Shown here: one piece after another, positions 25,251 through 38,534 of the stretch
Position numbering within the stretch: the first letter of the stretch is position 1
How the letters are laid out: every line of letters begins with the position of its first letter
Assembly: GCA_008711295.1 (NCBI GenBank)
Contig: VUYV01000290.1
Coordinates: 156,575 to 220,574, forward strand
Origin: Anarhynchus alexandrinus
Taxonomy: Eukaryota > Chordata > Aves > Charadriiformes > Charadriidae
Direction of reading: 5' to 3'
DNA length: 64,000 bases
The notes under the pieces: model-generated
The model's database searches: none
Told to the model about the DNA's origin: nothing
Seen by the model: the letters and a program-made list of their open reading frames with translations, nothing else
Made by a program: the position numbers and the translations under genes

Positions 25251-28200
25251 AGCACCATTTTCCTGAAAATGGTTCCTTACATCTTCCCAGAAATTTTATA
25301 TGGCCACAGGCATGGAGGAATGCAGCTTTGAGGCTGTCGGATGGCTACTGCATTGCACAAATGGCAAGACAAATCTGATCTTCCACAGAGAGGAATGGGC
25401 TGTGGTCTGTGGTTGGAGGGGCTCTGATTTTTTTCAGGGGTGGAGATAAGTGTTCTGGAATTTCTGTACCCTCCTCCAACTTTGTATCTCAACACCTACT
25501 TTTTTACTGATCTGCATGAGTTCCACCTCTCTGAGATCTGTACAGCAAGAGGAAAAGTTTCACTTATCTTATGTTTCTGTCTTCTTGTTGATTAACTGTT
25601 TGCCCACTGGAGCTGGCATTTATGAGTCAGAGGTGAGTTCCGAGCCTGTGCTGGAAGAAGGGTTGCAACACTGCTGCAGATTTGAGGGCAAGACAAGGAA
25701 AATTTGGTATCCCATGGTATGGGAAAGTCAGTGGTGCACAGTAGGGTTACAAGTACAACTCTTTCATGCTATTTCATTCCAGAAGAAAGGATCGCCTCTG
25801 AAAAGAACTTTAAATAGATGCGCTTTTGATGTGGAGCGGAAGGACAAAAATATTCTGTGGCCAATTTTTTTTTCTTTTTTTTCCCCCAGAATTAATCAGC
25901 AATGGGCATTGACATTTAATAAAATGGCCTGTAGCATCCCTGGCCATAGAAGATCCTGGGAAAAACTCCAAACTGCCAACACAATTGCTGGATAAGCCAG
26001 CCTAAGGGACCTGGAGGGCACTGCCAGAAGAAATATCCCCTTTAACTTTCAGCCACGGTGATGCTGTGCATTCATTACCAAAGAGGTGGAAGAACAGCAC
26101 GATGTGCTCTGAATAAATTGTTCAATATACTTGTTTAGAACTTGGAGTTATCTCTTATTTAGACCATTATAGTCAATGCGTTTTCTCTTGAGAAAGTGCA
26201 GAATAATAAGGAAAAGGATATACGTGTCCAGCACAGGTGCCTCAGTACTATGTTTTTGGGGGTCACATTGTTCAGGATAGGGAGGGAAATAAATTTAACC
26301 TTAAAACCATACACCTGTCAGTTCAGATAAATCTGATTTAGACCCAGCGTTGAATGTGGCAGCTCAGGAAACATCTTGTTTAGAACTAAGTGGATCCCAG
26401 CAACGTTTTGAAGTTCAGATGTGGTACAGGTATAAATCAGAGTAAGCCCCTGCAACCTTTATGGGAAATGTACCACCGAGGGTGCCTGGTGTTGTTCCTC
26501 AGAACGTCTTTTAGCATGTCTGACCTCTTTTAGGACCCTTGGAATGAGAGAAAAGTGGCTGTGAATTGGGGGTCACAGTCTCAAGCAGTTTGCCGTGGCA
26601 GCTTAAGTAGTCACCCTGCATCAGCTGCTGTTCATATATGAGCTCTTAGCCTGTGGCAAGTACGAAGTAATGAAATTTATCCTAATTTTTTTTGACTCCA
26701 AGTTACCTCTGTGAGCCTAGGTCTGAAAAGGAGAGAGGAACACCGGCCTTTTTAGATCCTTCTCCAGTGGGCCCAACCTCAGGCTGTAACTGCACCTACA
26801 GGAATAGGAGATGGATATGGTAGCACGTGTCTCTTCGTCAAGTTTCTCTGGGCTGATTTGTTCAAAAGCTCATCTTTTATACTGTATGAGTCACTTTGCT
26901 ATTGGCACTCTAAAACAGGAGAATGAAACAATCATTCTGCAAATCTTGAGACAATTATTGGCCATCCTAAAACATGTTCATGCCTTATGTCGGAACAAAA
27001 TATCGTAAATAACGTTATCCCTGTGAATCAGAGTAACCCAACTCAGGGCTTTTGCTTACAAATCATCTTATAAATTATTCAGCCAGTTCCAATTTTGGGT
27101 GACTTGTTGAAGAGAATCTGGGTCATAAATTAATATACCCTAAATTGGGCCAGTGACAGGATGGATTATATAGGGACTTTCACTGCAGAGCCCCAGGTCC
27201 TATCCCCTGCTGCAATAAATACTTATTTTTTTTTATGGCGTATGGGATAAATCCAAGAGACTGGGAAAGCTTTGGTTTAAAACACACTATAGTCCGGTGG
27301 TTAGAGGCATTTTCTGGGAGAGACAGGCTTGGTTCTCTGGTCTAACTCAGGCAGAAGAGGGAGCTGAAACTAGTCTCCAGCCTCCCAAGGGACAGATCCA
27401 GCTGCCAATAGATGGGAAGGTGGTCGTGTTCCCTGCAGGTGCTTTCTGCGAGGCACCCACCTAGGAGACAAGTTCTGGGAACATGAAAGTCAGGCAGAGG
27501 AATGTTTAGTTTGTGAAAGCGCAGACACAAGCATCAAGCTCCTTAGAGCCAGTGTAATGCATATCTCCAGCAACTGAAATATAAGGTAATTACGTTGTGT
27601 AACGTTAAGCATCTGTAAACTTAGTTGACTAAATGGGGAGGGGTCATGAAGATCTAAATTCTAATTCAGGTGCCTAACATGGCAGCCTGTTACTTTAGTC
27701 TATTTAGAAGTTTAGGATCATGTGCTTTTATGTTTACTATAATCTTTTCAGCTCTTTCCCCAGATTGCTATTTTGAGCTAACCTCAGTACCCACAGAGGG
27801 CTCCATGACCCATCCACCGACTGCTGAGTTTGCTATGAGACTAACTGCAACTTTGAGCCTGGTTTTCCCTCCCATCTGGCAGCAAAAATGAACTGCTGCT
27901 GACTGAATGACCACTGATTCTCTTGGAAGCAGAGCTATGCGAACAGCAACAGCCAACTCTGTCACCATTTGTGAGGATTTGTAGCTTGGGCCCTGAGACA
28001 TCTGGCTGAGATATTTACGCAGTCCCGTATTGCACTCACTGAGGCTCTGCGTTCACATCTGGAGTCTAGACTGAGTGACTCTATGGGCTGGCCTTCAAGC
28101 CTCCGAACAGCTCATGTCCCCCTTGTTCTCTCACTTTGTCTTTTTATTGCTTTATTGGTTTATTTATTTGCTGTAGGTGCTTCTATCTCATTTCCTCAGA

Positions 28201-31200
28201 CATTCCTGTCACGGCCATTTGAGAGCTTCGGTGAGGAATGGCAGTGACTGAAAGAGACTGGATAAAAGCAGACGGGACGGGCAGGGGGAAAAGGCTGTGT
28301 TGTGGCGAGGCTTCGATCGCGTGGTTATGGTAGTGGGGAATGCCTGGTGCTTGATTACGCTGCTTCTTCTGAGTTCTACAGCTGTGATTGTGGGAAACGA
28401 CAGTGCTCAGCTGCACGCAGTTTGCATTCGACATGCGTGACAGGGAGCAGGGGTTTCTGTAAATGGGTAGAGGTGGCCACATGGTTGAGCCAGGCAGGGA
28501 GCTGAGCTGCCCTGGGTTAGATCCATCGGCGAGCTGCAGGTACAGCCTGGGTCATCACAGGGCTGTTCTGCCTCAAGTTCGTTGGAGTTGGTCCCTGTTC
28601 ATTGTCCCGCTTTGAGGATGAGGAGTAGGGCGTCAAAGCCTAAAAGAGGAGAGAGTGGTTAGTGAGTGTTAGGTAGCCCAAACGTAGAGATCTGAGGTAT
28701 CTGAGACATTAGCACAGGGCTGGTAGATGCATCACAGGTCCTGTGGGAGAGACTTTGGGCGTCTAAAAGAGACGTTCATCTTTAGGAAATTAATCCCTTC
28801 AGTTAGTCATATGTTCAGTCTTTGTGCTTAGTTGTGTATTGTTTTGAACAGGGGATGCTAAGAGCTTTAGCCCTGTGATGGTGCTGTACTGTCGTGACAG
28901 GTGAACTCCTGCTTGATTTGACACTGTCCCCAGTGGTATCGGCCGCCGCCGCTGCTGCCTGCACTGGGAGGAAATCTTCCCGAATGTCGCTGTCCTTATT
29001 CCCAGCCTCTCTTCTTTTCTTTCCCTTGGGCTTTTAGTCTGTTAGTTCCACTCGCTCCTCTGCCCGTCCCATATTCTCCTTATAACAGTTTTCCTTTGTT
29101 TTAGATTTCCTGGTTGCCTAACAGCCCTGTCTGCCACTGCCGAAGAAATACTGCTAGGGAGTCAAGGGCTAAGCATTGCTGACAACAGTGGGGTTATGAC
29201 CTGGAAATGTAGTGGAGAAACTGAATGGACTAATAGTGAAAATGTATGTAGTGCTTGAAAAGATGGGTACTATGGATGTGCATGTTTGTGTAGGTAGATC
29301 TGTACGTATTTGGATATGGATTAGCCAGAATCTACATTAAGAGAATGTCACAAACTCTAAAAATTCATGTACTGAAATACAGTTCAATTCACCCTTCAAA
29401 GAAGGGTAAAAAGGGATTTCAGATATTCTCTGTGCCACGATATTCTCTGTCTCAAAGTAGCCAGCAACAGCACGATGGCAGTTCTAAGTAAAGGGCCTTA
29501 ATCAGAGTACATAAAAAGACTGGAATGATGTTTGAACAACATGTCCAGCTCCTAAGCATTGTCTCTTTCCCGCTATCAATGACACCCATTGTGCAATAAC
29601 AACATTTGCACAGAGATACGTCCTGTTTTGCACAGGGAGAATATATTGAAGCAGCCATAGGGCTGCACCAGCCTTGACTAGAAAAGTCCCCAAGGGCCCG
29701 TCTGCCAGCTGCTGACTGATGTAGAGCTGCTGCTGCTGATAATAGGGTACACGTGCTGGCTTTGAGCTGAACTAGGCAATCTGGGGCACAGTCAGATGTG
29801 CTCAACAAGGATCAAGTTCAAACCTGTTTAAGAAGTTAGTTCCCGTCAGCGGTGATTTAAGCTAAGTAGTTTTGCTGTGTATTGGAAAGGAGGAGGAATG
29901 CTCACACAGTCAGCTACTTCATCTTGGCTGTCACAGGGGTGATTTCAACACAGCCAGGGGAGTCAGAAAGACAACAAACAGTTGAAATCTGTGACATCCT
30001 AAATCACGTAGACACAAGCTGCTAAAGGTGTATTTCCATTAGATGTTTGCCTGCTTGTATGTAGCAGAATTATGCTACATACTTCGTTCTCTCTTTCCAA
30101 GTAGCTGAAATCAAGAGGTGCCTAGACTTCTTTGAAGATGCAGATCATTGTTCCACACTGGAAACGGCTGTTGTTGGTTGAACGTTGCTGATCCATTCAG
30201 GAGCTCAACTGCAGCAGGCAAAATGTCAGTGTGGATGAGGCTAGAAAATGCAGATTTTTGATGTAGAGATTGACATACCATCATTGGAGAGCAAACGTAA
30301 ATTCCCCCACGCTACTAAATGCTGTCACAGGAGAGGAAATTAAAAATGATCACTGCAAGATTCAGGAAACATAAATACGCTAATAATTAGGCAAAAGAGC
30401 ATTGTACATGACATCTGTGTTAATGTCACCCGAATTTATCATCAGCCTCATTCCTTCTAGGAATATCCCACATGTGCTAAGCAAGATACACTTTTGTGTG
30501 AATAGTGTTTCACACCATCCGGTATCACAGAGATGAGCTATATTGTTTTCCAGGCTTGGGAGCCAGAGTTGGCCTTGTATCAGAACAGTCATATTGTGAA
30601 GTTGCTGAGCGTAGCTCCTCTGCGTTTCGCAAAATTATTCAGTTCTTCTTCATCAGAAGAGCATGCGTTGCACAGCAGGAAATGCAACTAAAGATCTTCC
30701 TGGTGATTATCGCCTCCTGGAAGTATTAACGCCATATTCATTCTGATGGAGAAACTGAGTTCTGGAGCAGCGCTTCGGCTGTAACGATTCAGCTTTTTCC
30801 TTAAAAGATGCCCAGTGAGGGCACCTTCAGGCAGATCCATGGAAGCATCTAAGCCCTACATAGGCTCCTGAGCTATAAGCAAAACCCAGTGTCGAGATTC
30901 TTGCTGGTTGTATCAACAGGAGTTTAGATATCAAAAAAGAAAAAAAGAAAAAGAAAGGCACAGTAATTAAGTACCTTTCTGGCCTGGACAAACTGTGTTT
31001 GAAACAAAGAGGACTTCTGTCTGCTAAGCGATCACTTTATTTTATAGTGAAATGGCAGGTGAAGAAATACAAGGAAAATGGTTTAAATCTTGTTAGGCTG
31101 GCAAGGATCCCACTGGCCACAATAGTATTTTACCTTTGCATGGATTAAAAGAACAGCAGGATCTGAACAGCTGGTCACTTAGTTGGGTTGTTGGTATTTC

Positions 31201-32477
31201 TAAACCTATAATAAGGCAGTGCTGAATGCAAATATCTTATAATCTGAATACAGAGATCTTTTAGCATCATTCAAGGCCTCTTGAAGACAATGCATACAAC
31301 ATACGAATGGAAGCTGTAATCCATAATGCCACAAATCCTTTAGGAGGATTATCTCTGTTATCTCATCTGACATCAGAGAATTACATGTAATATAGACACA
31401 TAAATGGCTTAGTCACAGAAAGATCCTTTAGAAAAAGGTAACAGAGAGGAAGTTTTGTTTGTTTCTAAGCCGGGGAGAAGAGAGAAAGCTCTGCAAATGA
31501 CAAGTGGATCGGAGCTAAAGTCCTGTTTGGGTTCACTGCAGATCTTGCTCACTTGGGAGAGTTAGCTGAGGGAACTTAGTCCCCACTGTCTTGATTTGCA
31601 CATAGTCATTTACAGCCATGCCAAGGGTGGATGCCATACATGCTTGTGCTTCCATTTCCCTTTAGCTAGGTTCAGCCAGTCAGCATGAGTGTCAGGGGCT
31701 ATGGAAAGTGTAAGACAATCAATGATTAAACCCTGTAGCTCCACCTTGGCCAAACAAAAGCCTTAGATTTTAATAACCTGAGCTCAGGATAGGATTGCTT
31801 GACTTATGAGGCTCAGTCGCATAGCTAAACAGAAGATTTACTCATTGCACAGCCAGCCTAGATTCGTCTTTGATAGTTCTCTCCTACTGCCTTTACTTAT
31901 TTTTCTTTATAGGACCCTGCTGGTTTCTTCAAAGAGAAAACTGTGAAGTATTATGCAGTTTCCCTGCTGTCTGTGACTTTCCTTATGCCTCCTACCTATC
32001 TTGTCTCTTTTTCCATCCAGATGAATGAGATTCTAACCTAGCCTTGTACGCTTGCTCTAGTTACCTTAGTTCGCTCTCCTTCACACCTGTGTATCGCCCT
32101 ATTTTTCCTCTTAAAATCTCACTCTGGCTCTTTTTTATTAACAATAAAGCAGATTGGGTCTTTCCCTTCTTAGAAATATTTATCTATCAGCATCCCTTCC
32201 CTCTCCAGTTGCCAATTACCAACCCGTTCCTTCCTTTCATCTCTGATTGCATCTCTAACAGCACTGAATGTGTTTTCACCTATAAGGCAACGTCAGAGGT
32301 GCTGTCTTAGACCCTCTCCAGTCCAGCCTCTACACTCCTCATTCATCTCAAACCACTCTCACCAAGCTCTCTAATGATGGTAGGACAAAAGGAAAAGAAG
32401 GGAAAGGACATGTTGGTGTACCCTTTAATTTTAAACACCTATTTTGTATCCTCCTGTTTTGGGAACTGATTAAAACC

Positions 32478-32532
32478 CCGCTAAAATTAATGAAGTCTTT
32501 CCATTGACGTAATGATCCTTAGACCAGGACCA
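32478..32532 (+). repeat. Ancient amniote dispersed-repeat relic
   Basis: The words 'TGAAGTCTTTCCATTGACG' and a following 'CTTAGACCAGGACC' match the layout of an old amniote repeat with a 'ccattgacttcaatgggctt...atcaggcc' end. The family is unassigned here. Confidence 0.33.
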
Positions 32533-34596
32533 GCAAAATCATGCATTATGTGAGTCAGGGTTCAAGAAGGAATTCCAGTATTTTCATTCATAGATGGCTC
32601 ATTTCCTGTAGCTTTCACACTGTCCTTTCCACTCCACTGACCTCTGTCTGATCGTATACAATCTCCTTTATAGTCCCTCTTACAGGATAAGTAGTTGGAT
32701 GTGCACAGAAGAATGTTCCACTTTCTGAAAGAATTTCTTGGATTCCCTGAAGAGATTAGTACAAAATTTTAATTAGGGGCATTGGCAGAGTTCCCAAATG
32801 CTGGTATATTAGGCCGTGGTTTTCATTTTCATCCCTGTTTTGGTTCCTATACAATGCATAGGATTTCTGATGCGTAGTTTACTTTACATGATGCACGTTT
32901 TGTCCCTCCAGTTTTTGTCCATCCCATTGATACAGATGAGTCACGATTAGCAGCAAAGTCTTGTCTTTTCCTTCCAAAGACTCGGGAGGTTGCCCAGTGT
33001 TCTGAGGACAATTGTCCAAAAGATGTCAGAGTTTGAAGTGACCAGAAAAATTTCCACTAAAACTCTGGAAGGCATACAGGATGCAAGTGTCATTAATTAA
33101 GCTCTAAGAACCTACAGTGCTGTGGGAACCTGGCATAAAATACACAAGCTGAACTTTGTTTGCAACTTCCTTCTATTTAGGAATTCATTAAAGGGCTGAA
33201 GCATTTGCAGAGATTTCAGGACCCAGTGCTGGAATGGCTAATTGCTGGCTTGGTCTTTTGTATACAGTGTAGCACATAAAAGCACTGTGATCAAAGAATG
33301 CAGGTGCTACTGAGGGCAATGCGAATGCAAGTATGGTGATTGCTTGCCGGATACAATATATAATGTTTTATTTAGCGGTGCTTTGCTTTGGTCCATGATA
33401 GGATTTTATAGGAATGCTGAATGATTTTGACTGAAGTGATTTAATAAATGCATTGTTTAAGCAGAGCTAAAAGTTTACACTTCTTTAATCTTCCTCCTGT
33501 TTTTCCCCCTTCTAGCACCTAAGGGAAACATAACCACTACTGCAGATCTAACTTAGATGAAGGCTTTAGTAAGTTTAAGTTGGTTTCACCTTCTTCAGTA
33601 CGTTAGACGTGTGGCTACCAGAGTTAATTTTTGCTGGATCTGTGGTCTTGTAGTGGAGGAGAGCTAAGTTACACAGTACAGCTTAGCTTAAGTATCTTCA
33701 CAGTGAGAGCTAAAGAAATCACAAATAATTTTATGACTATATTTACCATACCTAGATTTTCTTCAGTTCCTGCTCGAACTGTACTCATCTTGCCAATCTT
33801 TTCATATATTGTTCTCATCAAATAGCAAGGAGAAGTCTGTGGTGAAGCTTTCTCCTTTTTTAACAACCATCCTATTTGATCACCCCCCAAAAATAGCACA
33901 AGCCATATGAAACAAGTGGAGCTGTGGACCCTGTCTTGGAGAGCATGCATGAGTAATTAAATAATATGCCCTTCTGTCACCATTTTTGCAGGGAGGGGGA
34001 TTAAAATCTGTGTTCGCAGGCTGAGAGCAGGTGTCTGTGATGAGATCCCATGCTGTGACATGCATGCAGCACATTCTTACATGAAAAGCCCTGGCTGATG
34101 AAATGACCACAGGAAGAAAACACAGAACCCTCCCGGCACGATCAGAAGAAGCTTAATTAAGCTCTATGTTTAATTTTAAAGTGAGTGCATACCTGTTTTA
34201 GAAGAATATTAAGAAAACTGAAAACATGGCTGTTTTTTAATTATATTCTGGTCTTCCTGACATTCCTCAAGCAAACTGTCTTGCTTCTTGCGTGGTCAAA
34301 TGATACAGTGACTCAGAAGTGAACACACACATCTGTACGTAGATGGGATTTAGTAACTTGTCCAATGTGGTTTTAGAATTTGCTTCTTAGTTGTGGACAT
34401 TTTTTTTCTTTGGCATAAGGCAGCACTGAACCCACAGATTCTGCAGATATTCTCGACACAGTTGTTTTAGTTGTAATTATATGACTGAAAGCATGCATAG
34501 ACTACAAATTCCCTATAATCTTGTTAGAACTTTCAGTAGAGAAAGTAAAAAAAATTGGGCAAGACTCAGAGAAAAGATGAATGTGTTAGAATGATA

Positions 34597-34609
34597 AAAA
34601 AAAAAAAAA
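34597..34609. repeat. Poly(A) run
   Basis: An uninterrupted A homopolymer of about 13 bases. Confidence 0.85.
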
Positions 34610-34644
34610 GACAGCAGTACTGATGGCAACAATCCTTTGCCTTA

Positions 34645-34852
34645 TATTACTGTGCTTTTCCACCACAGAACTTAAAATGCTTTCCTGATTTCTGTGAAGC
34701 AACTTGAGAAATTCTTTACGTGTGCATGACTACGGCTATTGCAATAGTGGTAAGGCAGAGGTTTGAAAAGTGAAGCCACTTGCTCTAACAATGCAGTGAG
34801 TCAGTGATGAAACTGGAAAGTCAAGACTAAAGTACCTGTGTCCATCTTAATG
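34645..34852 (+). mobile_element. Ancient MIR-like (CORE-SINE) relic
   Basis: The order of blocks follows the amniote MIR family: a 'CTTTTCCACCACAGAACTTAA' type start, then 'GGTAAGGCAGAGG', then 'CCACTTGCTCTAACAATGC', then 'AGTGAGTCAGTGATGAAACT'. The MIR equivalent is a cactttccaccaaaggatct region, a gaggtagg region, a cttgcccaaggtcacac region and a gtcagtggcagagctgg region. Identity is low, as expected for a SINE that stopped moving before birds diversified. No promoter boxes remain recognisable and no target duplication is visible. Confidence 0.6.
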
Positions 34853-35298
34853 CAGAACATGTGGTGAAAAACTGCAGCCTGGCTATATATGGATCGATGG
34901 AGTGACACAGAAAAGCTTAAGGCTTCATAAACACCTTTGTGTTTCTCAATAGAAGAATTTGTTCTCTCTTCATGGTCTTATTTTGTTTTCTGGTTTTTGT
35001 CTTTTTTTCTTTTAACCTCAATACAGGCTAGGTCCTTCTCAAACATGAAAGAAGACTCTGTCTGAGAAATTCATTAGCCAAATTAGACATAAAATAATGA
35101 GGGGGTGAGAAGGAGGCAGCAAGGGATGGGGGTGGGAAGGGAAACATGGACAAGGATAGCTACAGACAGTTCTCTGCAAGGGTAGCTGATTGAAACAATG
35201 GTACAGTACCTTGACTAATGTAGAGCTAATTAAAACTGTATAGGACAAAGCACTTCTAAATATACTATAGGGAACAATCTTTCTATGGTAAATCCATC

Positions 35299-35354
35299 CC
35301 CAGTGAAATACCCTTGACTTCAATGGGTTTTCTTCTGGGATGAATTTGGCCTGA
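35299..35354 (+). repeat. Ancient amniote dispersed-repeat relic
   Basis: Contains the near-consensus core 'CTTGACTTCAATGGG' followed by 'GATGAATTTGGCCTGA'. This core-plus-tail arrangement is typical of an old repeat common in turtles, crocodilians and birds. The family is not named here. Confidence 0.42.
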
Positions 35355-35423
35355 TAACCTGGTAATTCTTTTCTGTTTCTAATTTCTAAGGACCTTTTGT
35401 CAGAAGCATAGCAAGGAACTTCA

Positions 35424-35512
35424 GTCTGGCTTTCAAAAGTGCTGAATGCCCAAACTCTTATTGATGTCTCCAGGAACTACAGGTACTCAATACCACTTCA
35501 AATTAAAGCTGA
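35424..35512 (+). repeat. Ancient amniote dispersed-repeat relic
   Basis: The blocks 'TTTCAAAAGTGCTGAATGCC' and 'GGAACTACAGGTACTCAATACC' correspond to the old amniote repeat arms that read as 'tttcaaaagtgctgagcaccc' and 'gagctgcaggtgctcagcacc'. The copy is diverged and lacks clear ends. Confidence 0.42.
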
Positions 35513-36262
35513 ATGAACTGTTTCATGTTTGCTGTGAGTTTGTTTTCTGTACAGTGCCATCACATCTGCAAAACGACCCTAAGTTAGCCTCCTAAGCCTT
35601 TTGAAGCAGAAAATTCCTATGCATAGGTACAACACCTCACAGAGCTTAGCAAAGGCCTTCAGGCACTAATACAATAAAATTAATTAGTACAACCAACAGT
35701 AAATTATAAATTCACAGTATGTATATTTGCAGGGCAATGGGGAATACTTATTTGGGCTGGTTATGTATAGATGGGCCTGCTTTTGTTACCCAGTTTCCAA
35801 CTGACTCTCTCTGGTCTGATTTGTGGGATAAATTATGTCCAATGGGTTCGTAGTTTTTGTGAGCTTAGAAAATTTGTCTTTTTCTGACTCTGTAAAAGCC
35901 ACACTGAGAAATAGTAAAAAATAAATGAGTGCATCTTATTATTGCCTCCAGCAGAGAAAGAGTTGACTCTTCCTTTCACTCTTCAAGAGCTACAGATTCA
36001 TGTACTTCTAATAAAATCTTTGTGTACCCATTAAATTTACAGTGGAAGTTACAGCTGGCGTCTTTGAGGTGACCCAGGACTATCATGTAAAACCACATCA
36101 GGCTTGTTGTTAAAGGTTCAGGTCAAACACAGAACATGCTCTTTGGAACATTTTTCCTTTTACTGCACTACTCTGCTCTGCTTTGGCTTCCACTCCATGG
36201 AAGATGTACATCATATAGATAATGATAGTGTTTTAATAACACATTTCTTTCTCTGACTTAAC

Positions 36263-36294
36263 TTCTTGGTTTTATCTGAGAATAAAACCAAGAA
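36263..36294. repeat. Perfect 13-bp inverted repeat (hairpin)
   Basis: TTCTTGGTTTTAT (36263-36275) is the exact reverse complement of ATAAAACCAAGAA (36282-36294), with a six-base CTGAGA loop. The stem does not extend further, so it is short for a miRNA precursor. It may be a structured RNA element or the result of a small template-switch event. Confidence 0.7.
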
Positions 36295-37682
36295 AACAAA
36301 CTCCCAGCAACAGAAAACCCCACCATTTAAAGAGCTGTGCTCTGCTTTTATTCTGAGGGCTGTCTCTGAGAGAAGGGTTACTAGTTTATCTCTGTTACTT
36401 TAAAAAACAGATCTGTTCAATTACTCAATGTTTGATTTTTAAAAGGGCAGCTCCTGGGGAATCTTAAAGAAATCCATAATGCAACAGGGAAGGAATATAA
36501 TAGACTGGTTTGGAAAAAAAAAATACAATGAGGGGAAAACATAACATACAATACATTTGGTGCGAACTTTTCCCAGAAGATTGCTTGAGCCTCATAGTTC
36601 ACTTACAACCAGAGTACAGTGATGCTGGGCAGCCTGCCAGTGCTTGTTATTGTAGTACTGTGTGAGCCAGTTCCCTGGTGAAGAAAGAAAAAGAGAGAGA
36701 GAGACTTTTCTTTGCCTTTCATAGGTGTCCCACACTTTCCTCTCTGCTCTTTCTGAACACCCTCCCGTTCTTTACATTAACGTGCTTTGGTGCAGATGTC
36801 ATGCTAGTTTCGCGTGTGGTACTTTCACAGTTCAAGAGGACTGACACAGGGCTGTATCGCCTCACCACACTGGCGGTTTCGGATGACAGCTCTGCCTGAC
36901 AGTCTAACAGTAAGGCACCCGGTGATATGCATAGTGAGGATGAGTAACACCTTGTCCTCACAACAGAACTATCTGGGAAGGGAAGCATTCCTAGGAGTGG
37001 GTGCCAGGCTAAGTTGCGTGTCTACACTGAATTTTGCAGTCAGATGTGAGCCAGGATAGCTTGAGCTTAATACCACGCTACAGATGCCAGTGAGGCATCT
37101 CTGAGTTGTTCAGAGCACTGGCAGACCTCCTTCATGGCAGCCTACAAAACAGTGCACAGACAGAGATGAGTTACAGGCTCACAGTCTGGCCCTGAACGTA
37201 TAGCAAAACTGAGTATGGATGAAGGAGGCCTCCCACGTTCTTGTATCTATATTCTACCTGGAAATCCATCCAAGAACATTACAAAATCAGCAAACATGGC
37301 ATGGGGTTGTTTTTATTCCCCCCCCTCCACATCCACACACCTCCTCTTCATGCTGATACGTTGCCGTGAACCCTGAAACTACAGCACTCTCTGGGAAGCA
37401 CTTACACAGCCTCCATCAGAAGCATGCTGGGTTCCCAAATGTGATAAGAAGCTGATAAAAATGATCTGGGCGTTAAAACAGCCTTAGTAGAAGAATGTTT
37501 AGCTAGATAGATACCATCTGTCCCTTAAAGTGAACATGTCCTTGTTCTGCCCTGGCATGACCACTATGAGCTATTGCTTTTGTGGTGCAGTCCATGTGTG
37601 GACTGGCTTTTGTTCCCAGGACCCGGGGCGACAGTTTATGCAATGTGGACTTTATGAGAAACAGTTTCAGTTGCAGGGATTC

Positions 37683-37705
37683 TTTTTTTTTTTTTTTTTT
37701 TTTTT
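37683..37705. repeat. Poly(T) run
   Basis: Twenty-three uninterrupted T residues followed by AAAGG. It could be the reverse complement of an old poly(A) tail or simple slippage. No retrocopy was recognised beside it. Confidence 0.85.
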
Positions 37706-38534
37706 AAAGGATTAAATATTGGTAATGAAAACAACATTTTTGCCTAATACAGAAAAGTACTGGACTGGAGCTCAGCTGTACACTCATATTAGCCTGTACA
37801 GCACATTTCTTTAGGGAAGCCAAAGAGGAAAGGAATCCTGAAGAGCTAAAAGCAGCATATAAATTACCAAGAGAACTTTCATGTCAATAACAAACAGTGC
37901 AAATATTTTCCAAGGGACATGGGCACTTAGCACACAGCACTGGCTCTACAGTTTTTAAATGCATTTTCTTTACCTCCTCACAGACATAGTGGAACAGAGC
38001 TTGGATAGACTGAAACTACAGACAGTTCATTGAGCTACTATGCAGATACATGGCAAAAAGGTTAAAGACGAGAATCAGAGGGTGACTTGGTTTGAGAATG
38101 ACCAAGCAAATTCTGGGACTCGCAGGATTGAAGTAAGAGTACAGTCTACTTAGAGCAAAATCCTGCAGAGCACGAGGACCCCAAGAATAGAAGAGCTATC
38201 ATACTTCCTCAGAGAGGGTCAGGTAGTGAGACCTGCAGTGGGATAGTCACACCATCTAGCTAATCTAAGCAAATTCACACTATAATATCTAAGTGAATAT
38301 GAATATCTGCCATGGGTGATACAGAGAGGTAAACCTAGCTGAGGTGCTTCACTAGGATACCTAACAGTAGACAGATCAATGCCCCATGGTGGATGTCAGA
38401 GCACTCAGAGCACCAACAGACCTTCAAGGTCATGAACAGCCTAACCTGGGGCCTCCACTCACACCCCTTCCCATGGACCCAAGGGCCCCATTTCAGTTCA
38501 GACCTGGGCTTCCATCTCTGTTTGAGCTGTGTTG

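Larger units (their letters stand above)
23781..34644. other. Unique non-coding DNA, no gene seen
   Basis: The longest open frame (25450-25995, 181 codons, plus) has no recognisable domain and includes translated T/C-runs near 25866. A small CpG-containing patch lies near 28260-28330, and a short GCC-type triplet run lies near 28940. Neither is long enough to call a CpG island. Old relics at 25147-25250 and 32478-32532 are listed separately. Confidence 0.5.
34853..38534. other. Unique non-coding DNA, no gene seen
   Basis: No exon was recognised. The stretch contains two old dispersed-repeat relics (35299-35354 and 35424-35512), a perfect 13-bp hairpin (36263-36294), a GA run near 36690 and a T-homopolymer (37683-37705). 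The last 150 bases (about 38380-38533) look like part of an unassigned repeat, with CCATGGACCCAAGGGCCCC-like text. Confidence 0.5.

Noticed and set aside
25450..25995. 181-codon plus-strand open frame
   Set aside because: No recognisable domain, no homopolymer-free exon-like structure (T/C-runs near 25866 are translated), and no splice context that I can defend. The length is within chance for 64 kb.
29383..29409. ACCCTTC/GAAGGGT hairpin
   Set aside because: A seven-base stem is expected by chance many times in this length.
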